A stretch of 47,101 bases of DNA from Anoxybacillus flavithermus. Lineage in GTDB: Bacteria > Bacillota > Bacilli > Bacillales > Anoxybacillaceae. The position numbers and the translations under genes were made by a program. The notes beneath the pieces were generated by a model. It did no database searches. It worked only from the letters and a program-made list of their open reading frames with translations, and had not been told where the DNA came from. The DNA is taken from positions 1 to 47,101 of the forward strand of contig NZ_PEDM01000021.1 of assembly GCF_002742685.1 (NCBI RefSeq), in the 5' to 3' direction. Below are positions 44,122 to 47,101 of the stretch, piece after piece. The stretch's first letter is position 1, and each line of letters begins with the position of its first letter.

Positions 44122-46287
44122 TTGGAACTACTAAAGCAACTAGCTACGAAATTAAATATTCCACTTGTGCATGTACAACAAGTTATTCAACTTCATGAAG
44201 AAGGGAATACGATTCCGTTTATTGCTCGTTATCGAAAAGAAATGACTGGTGCGCTCGATGAAGTGCAAATTCGCACCATTTTAGATGAATGGAATTACTT
44301 AGAAAACTTAGAAAAACGAAAAGAAGAAGTAATTCGTTTAATCGATGAACAAGGAAAGTTAACGGATGAACTGAGAGAGGCGATTACAAAAGCAACGAAA
44401 CTGCAAGAAGTGGAAGATTTATATCGCCCATATAAACAAAAACGACGAACAAAAGCGACAATTGCAAAAGAAAAAGGGTTGGAACCTTTTGCAGAATGGT
44501 TATTAACGTTTCCGAATGAGTCGATTACAGAACGAGCGCAACAGTTTATTGATGAACTAAAAGAAGTACATACGATCGACGAAGTCATTCAAGGTGCAAA
44601 AGATATTATCGCTGAAAAAGTGTCCGATGACGCCACGCTTCGTCAATGGATTCGTCAGCAAACGTGGCAAACAGGAATGATCGTTTCTGTTGGAAAAGAA
44701 GTAGAAAAAGACGAAAAGCGTGTATTTGAAATGTATTACGATCACCGTGAACCGATCGCTAAAGCGCCTGCCCACCGTGTTTTAGCGATGAACCGCGGCG
44801 AAAATGAAGGAATTTTACGCATTGCAATTGATGTAGATGCTGAACGAATCATTACATACATTCGTAAACAAGTTATACAAAATGAGCGCTCATCGGCAGC
44901 TGACATTGTTGCTGAAGCGATTGGAGATGCCTATAAACGTTTGATTGCTCCGTCGATTGAACGAGATGTACGAAATGAGTTGACAGAACAAGCGGAAGAA
45001 CGAGCGATCCACATTTTCGCTGAAAACTTACGCAACTTGCTGTTGCAACCACCGTTAAAAGGCAAAGTCGTTTTAGGGATCGACCCAGCATATCGTACAG
45101 GATGTAAGTTAGCCGTCGTTGATGAAACCGGAAAGGTACTTCATATCGATGTCATTTATCCACATCCACCGAAAAATGAGGTGGAGAAAGCGAAAGAAAA
45201 ATTAAAGCAATTGCTTCATACGTATCAAGTGGAGTTAATTGCCATTGGAAACGGAACGGCATCGCGAGAGACAGAGCAATTTGTAGCTGATACAATTTCT
45301 GAGTGGGAAGGAAACGTGTTTTATTTAATTGTCAATGAAGCAGGGGCAAGTGTATATTCTGCATCAGATTTAGCTCGTAAAGAGTTTCCACATCTGCAAG
45401 TGGAGGAACGAAGCGCTGTATCGATTGCTCGACGCGTTCAAGATCCACTTGCCGAATTAGTAAAAATTGATCCAAAATCTGTTGGGGTCGGCCAATATCA
45501 ACATGACGTGTCGCAAAAAAAGCTAGAACAGTCGTTGCAGTTTGTTGTTGAAACAGTCGTCAACCAAGTTGGTGTAAACGTCAATACCGCTTCTCCAACG
45601 TTATTGCAATATGTATCTGGTCTAACAAAGACGGTAGCTGAAAACATTGTGAAATATCGGGAGGAGCATGGGAAGTTTACTAATCGTATGCAATTAAAGC
45701 ATATTCCGCGCCTTGGAGCGAAAACGTACGAGCAATGCATCGGGTTTTTGCGCATCATAGATGGAGATGAGCCGTTAGACCGCACACCAATCCACCCTGA
45801 GCGATATGAAGAAGTGTATCAATTGTTACGACGCCTCGGTTTTTCGACAGAAGCGATCGGAAGTGAGCAATTGCGAGTTGCACTTGAAGGGATAAATATA
45901 GAAGAAGCAGCACAAGAACTGAACATAGGGGTATTGACGCTCCAAGATATTATCGATGCACTTAAGCGCCCAGAGCGCGATCCGCGCGATGATTTGCCGA
46001 AGCCAATCCTCAAGCAACATGTGTTGAAGATGGAGGATTTGAAAAAAGGGATGGAATTAGAGGGGACAGTACGAAACGTTGTCGATTTCGGTGTATTCGT
46101 AGATATCGGTGTGAAACAAGATGGACTTGTTCATATTTCGAAGCTAAGCAATCGATATGTGAAGCATCCACTTGATGTTGTGTCGGTCGGAGATATTGTG
46201 AAAGTATGGGTTGATTCGGTCGATTTGCAAAAAGAGCGCATTGCTTTAACAATGGTTCCACCAACATCGGAAAACACACTGTCATGA
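44122..46287 (+). CDS. tex: Tex-family transcription accessory protein (YdcI)
   Basis: This 721-residue protein has the Tex order: N-terminal helical region, YqgF/RuvC-like domain (GIDPAYRTGCKLAVVD), helix-hairpin-helix repeats (about 500-560) and a C-terminal S1 RNA-binding domain (MELEGTVRNVVDFGVFVDIGVKQDGLVHISKLS, about 648-680). It binds RNA and interacts with RNA polymerase. The TTG at 44122 lies 8 nt after AGGGGAGG and matches the family start; the longer frame from 44086 would begin inside the ndoA terminator. Its stop overlaps the cmpA stop on the other strand. Confidence 0.93.
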   Translation: MELLKQLATKLNIPLVHVQQVIQLHEEGNTIPFIARYRKEMTGALDEVQIRTILDEWNYLENLEKRKEEVIRLIDEQGKLTDELREAITKATKLQEVEDLYRPYKQKRRTKATIAKEKGLEPFAEWLLTFPNESITERAQQFIDELKEVHTIDEVIQGAKDIIAEKVSDDATLRQWIRQQTWQTGMIVSVGKEVEKDEKRVFEMYYDHREPIAKAPAHRVLAMNRGENEGILRIAIDVDAERIITYIRKQVIQNERSSAADIVAEAIGDAYKRLIAPSIERDVRNELTEQAEERAIHIFAENLRNLLLQPPLKGKVVLGIDPAYRTGCKLAVVDETGKVLHIDVIYPHPPKNEVEKAKEKLKQLLHTYQVELIAIGNGTASRETEQFVADTISEWEGNVFYLIVNEAGASVYSASDLARKEFPHLQVEERSAVSIARRVQDPLAELVKIDPKSVGVGQYQHDVSQKKLEQSLQFVVETVVNQVGVNVNTASPTLLQYVSGLTKTVAENIVKYREEHGKFTNRMQLKHIPRLGAKTYEQCIGFLRIIDGDEPLDRTPIHPERYEEVYQLLRRLGFSTEAIGSEQLRVALEGINIEEAAQELNIGVLTLQDIIDALKRPERDPRDDLPKPILKQHVLKMEDLKKGMELEGTVRNVVDFGVFVDIGVKQDGLVHISKLSNRYVKHPLDVVSVGDIVKVWVDSVDLQKERIALTMVPPTSENTLS

Positions 46288-46304
46288 GCAGTGTGTTTTC
46301 CGAT
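46266..46304. terminator. Hairpin at the tex/cmpA convergent ends
   Basis: ATCGGAAAACACACTG (46266-46281) and CAGTGTGTTTTCCGAT (46289-46304) are perfect 16-bp arms around TCATGAG, which contains both stop codons. No long T run follows on the plus strand. Confidence 0.8.
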
Positions 46305-46395
46305 AAAAAAACCAGCATTGATTGAGAAGTTTAATTTGTGCGCGATTTTTTTCATAATATGCACGCCGCATTTGATTTTTTAACCACATCGGCAT
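46282..46395 (-). CDS. cmpA: CmpA, spore cortex morphogenetic protein
   Basis: This 37-residue protein was found on the minus strand and is too short for routine gene calling. It begins MPMWLKNQMRRAYYEKN and ends QCWFFYRKTHCS, close to B. subtilis CmpA in length and pattern (MPxWLKxQM at the start, QCWxFYRKxHCS at the end). CmpA is a sporulation adaptor that brings SpoIVA to the ClpXP protease and checks coat and cortex assembly. GAAGGTGAT is the ribosome site, at close spacing to the ATG. Its position between tex and ydcK matches B. subtilis. The stop codons of tex and cmpA overlap by 6 nt. Confidence 0.93.
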   Translation of the reverse strand: MPMWLKNQMRRAYYEKNRAQIKLLNQCWFFYRKTHCS

Positions 46396-46467
46396 AATGA
46401 TCACCTTCAAATTGTTTTTTATTATGTTATGAGTAAAAGAGCCCAATGGTGAAAGGACGGAAGTAAA

Positions 46468-46923
46468 ATGGATGAGCGTGAATTACAGGCGCTTGTTGAG
46501 CGGGTATCGTTATGTGTATTTCAGAAGCCATTTCGTCATCGAGCGGTATTTAATGATCGGTTACGAACGACTGGTGGGCGATATGTGCTTTCTACACATC
46601 ATATCGAACTAAATAGAAAATATTACGAGCAGTACGGAGAAGAAGAACTCATTCAGATCATTAAACACGAATTATGCCATTATCATCTGCACCTTGAAGG
46701 AAAAGGCTATCGTCATCGTGATCGTGATTTTCGTGAATTATTACAAAAAGTACAAGCTCCACGTTTTTGCAAGCCTGTTTTATTATCGAAGACAAGACAT
46801 GAACATTATTACAAATGCACATCATGCGGCTATATGTATGTGCGAAGAAAAGTAGTAGATACAACTCGATACGTATGTGGCTTTTGCCGAGGAAAATTAA
46901 AAAAAATAAAAAGAGAGTGTTGA
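46468..46923 (+). CDS. ydcK: SprT-like zinc metalloprotein YdcK
   Basis: This 151-residue protein has the HExxH metal motif ([10 protein letters not shown], about residues 67-76) and a C-terminal zinc ribbon CTSCGYMY...CGFCRG. SprT-like proteins resemble the SPRTN protease, which cuts DNA-protein cross-links; the bacterial substrates are unknown. The ATG follows GAAAGGACGG. Confidence 0.92.
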   Translation: MDERELQALVERVSLCVFQKPFRHRAVFNDRLRTTGGRYVLSTHHIELNRKYYEQYGEEELIQIIKHELCHYHLHLEGKGYRHRDRDFRELLQKVQAPRFCKPVLLSKTRHEHYYKCTSCGYMYVRRKVVDTTRYVCGFCRGKLKKIKREC

Positions 46924-46949
46924 CAATCTAAATCTTTCTGTGCTAAATT
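46920..46949 (+). promoter_or_regulatory. tRNA operon promoter P1
   Basis: TTGACA (46920-46925), 18-nt spacer, TAAATT (46944-46949), starting at the ydcK stop. Confidence 0.6.
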
Positions 46950-46995
46950 ATAAAAGCCGTCGTTATTCGACGAAGAAATAAAATAAAAAAGACAG

Positions 46996-47024
46996 TTGAC
47001 AGATTGAAAAAGAGTAAATATAAT
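46996..47024 (+). promoter_or_regulatory. tRNA operon promoter P2
   Basis: TTGACA (46996-47001), 17-nt spacer, TATAAT (47019-47024): both boxes perfect, about 27 nt before the tRNA. Confidence 0.9.
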
Positions 47025-47050
47025 ATAAACAGTCCTAATGGTTGAATTAT

Positions 47051-47101
47051 TCCGCAGTAGCTCAGTGGTAGAGCACTCGGCTGTTAACCGAGCGGTCGTA
47101 G
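47051..47101 (+). tRNA. tRNA-Asn (anticodon GTT), 3' end outside window
   Basis: The 51 bases give the acceptor start TCCGCAG, D arm, anticodon stem CTCGG/CCGAG with loop CTGTTAA (GTT at 47083-47085) and the start of the variable region. Synteny with B. subtilis (ydcK followed by trnS-Asn) supports the call and suggests a tRNA cluster beyond the window. Confidence 0.95.

Noticed and set aside
46131-46364. 77-codon minus-strand ORF beginning MHIMKK over the tex end
   Set aside because: It is a frame-shifted shadow of cmpA and tex; the cmpA frame has the ribosome site and the conserved protein pattern.
1-47101. CRISPR array, prophage or rRNA gene
   Set aside because: No regularly spaced repeats, phage structural genes or rRNA sequences were seen; only the tRNA-Asn at the right edge.

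Overview
The window looks like chromosome of a thermophilic, spore-forming Bacillaceae, most likely Anoxybacillus or a close Geobacillus relative. The evidence is conserved Bacillus gene order (ddl-murF-cshA-acpS-ydcC-alr-ndoAI-ndoA-tex-cmpA-ydcK-tRNA-Asn, the lia operon, the yngJ-to-yngE leucine-degradation operon), spore genes (gerABC type, cmpA, ydcC) and IS types common in that group. The genus is inferred from gene content, not from a search.

Layout. (1) 1-2400 is mobile-element debris: the 3' part of an IS630-type transposase joined at a TA run to a decapitated rve-type transposase plus its AAA+ ATPase partner, then end-like direct repeats and a 55-bp relic of an Rpn-family gene. (2) 2400-13530 is an accessory island: an AT-rich leader, then eight collinear genes (class III aminotransferase, FAD/NAD(P) oxidoreductase, P-loop kinase, HAD hydrolase, FemAB-like GNAT transferase, ATP-grasp ligase, methionyl-tRNA-synthetase-like enzyme, MFS exporter). 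Most overlap by 4 nt. The run is split by a decayed IS110 remnant and closed by a strong terminator. (3) 13590-15330 holds a MazEF-type toxin-antitoxin pair behind a perfect 15-bp-arm palindrome, and a full-length Rpn-family nuclease on the minus strand. (4) 15497-18965 is a lia-type cell-envelope stress operon with an internal terminator. (5) 19020-22410 holds a MerR/TipAS regulator, a Fur-box-preceded ferredoxin-NADP reductase, a secreted DUF3298-type protein and a TetR regulator. (6) 22506-30170 is the leucine/isovalerate degradation operon. (7) 30297-32705 is a polysaccharide deacetylase, DedA and glycolipid-type glycosyltransferase group. (8) 32704-36364 (minus) is a germinant receptor operon in B-A-C order. 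(9) 36517-47101 is core chromosome: D-Ala-D-Ala ligase, MurF, CshA with an attenuator-like leader, AcpS, YdcC, alanine racemase, the EndoA toxin-antitoxin pair, Tex, the 37-residue CmpA on the opposite strand, YdcK, and tandem promoters in front of a truncated tRNA-Asn.

The candidate undescribed system is the island at 2916-13320. It combines an aminoacyl-tRNA-synthetase paralogue whose methionine-pocket motif is absent and whose KMSKS loop is altered with a FemAB-fold transferase, an ATP-grasp ligase, a flavoprotein, an aminotransferase, a kinase/phosphatase pair and an exporter. This reads as a pathway for a small modified amino acid or peptide. The product, the amino acid used and whether tRNA is involved cannot be read from the sequence.
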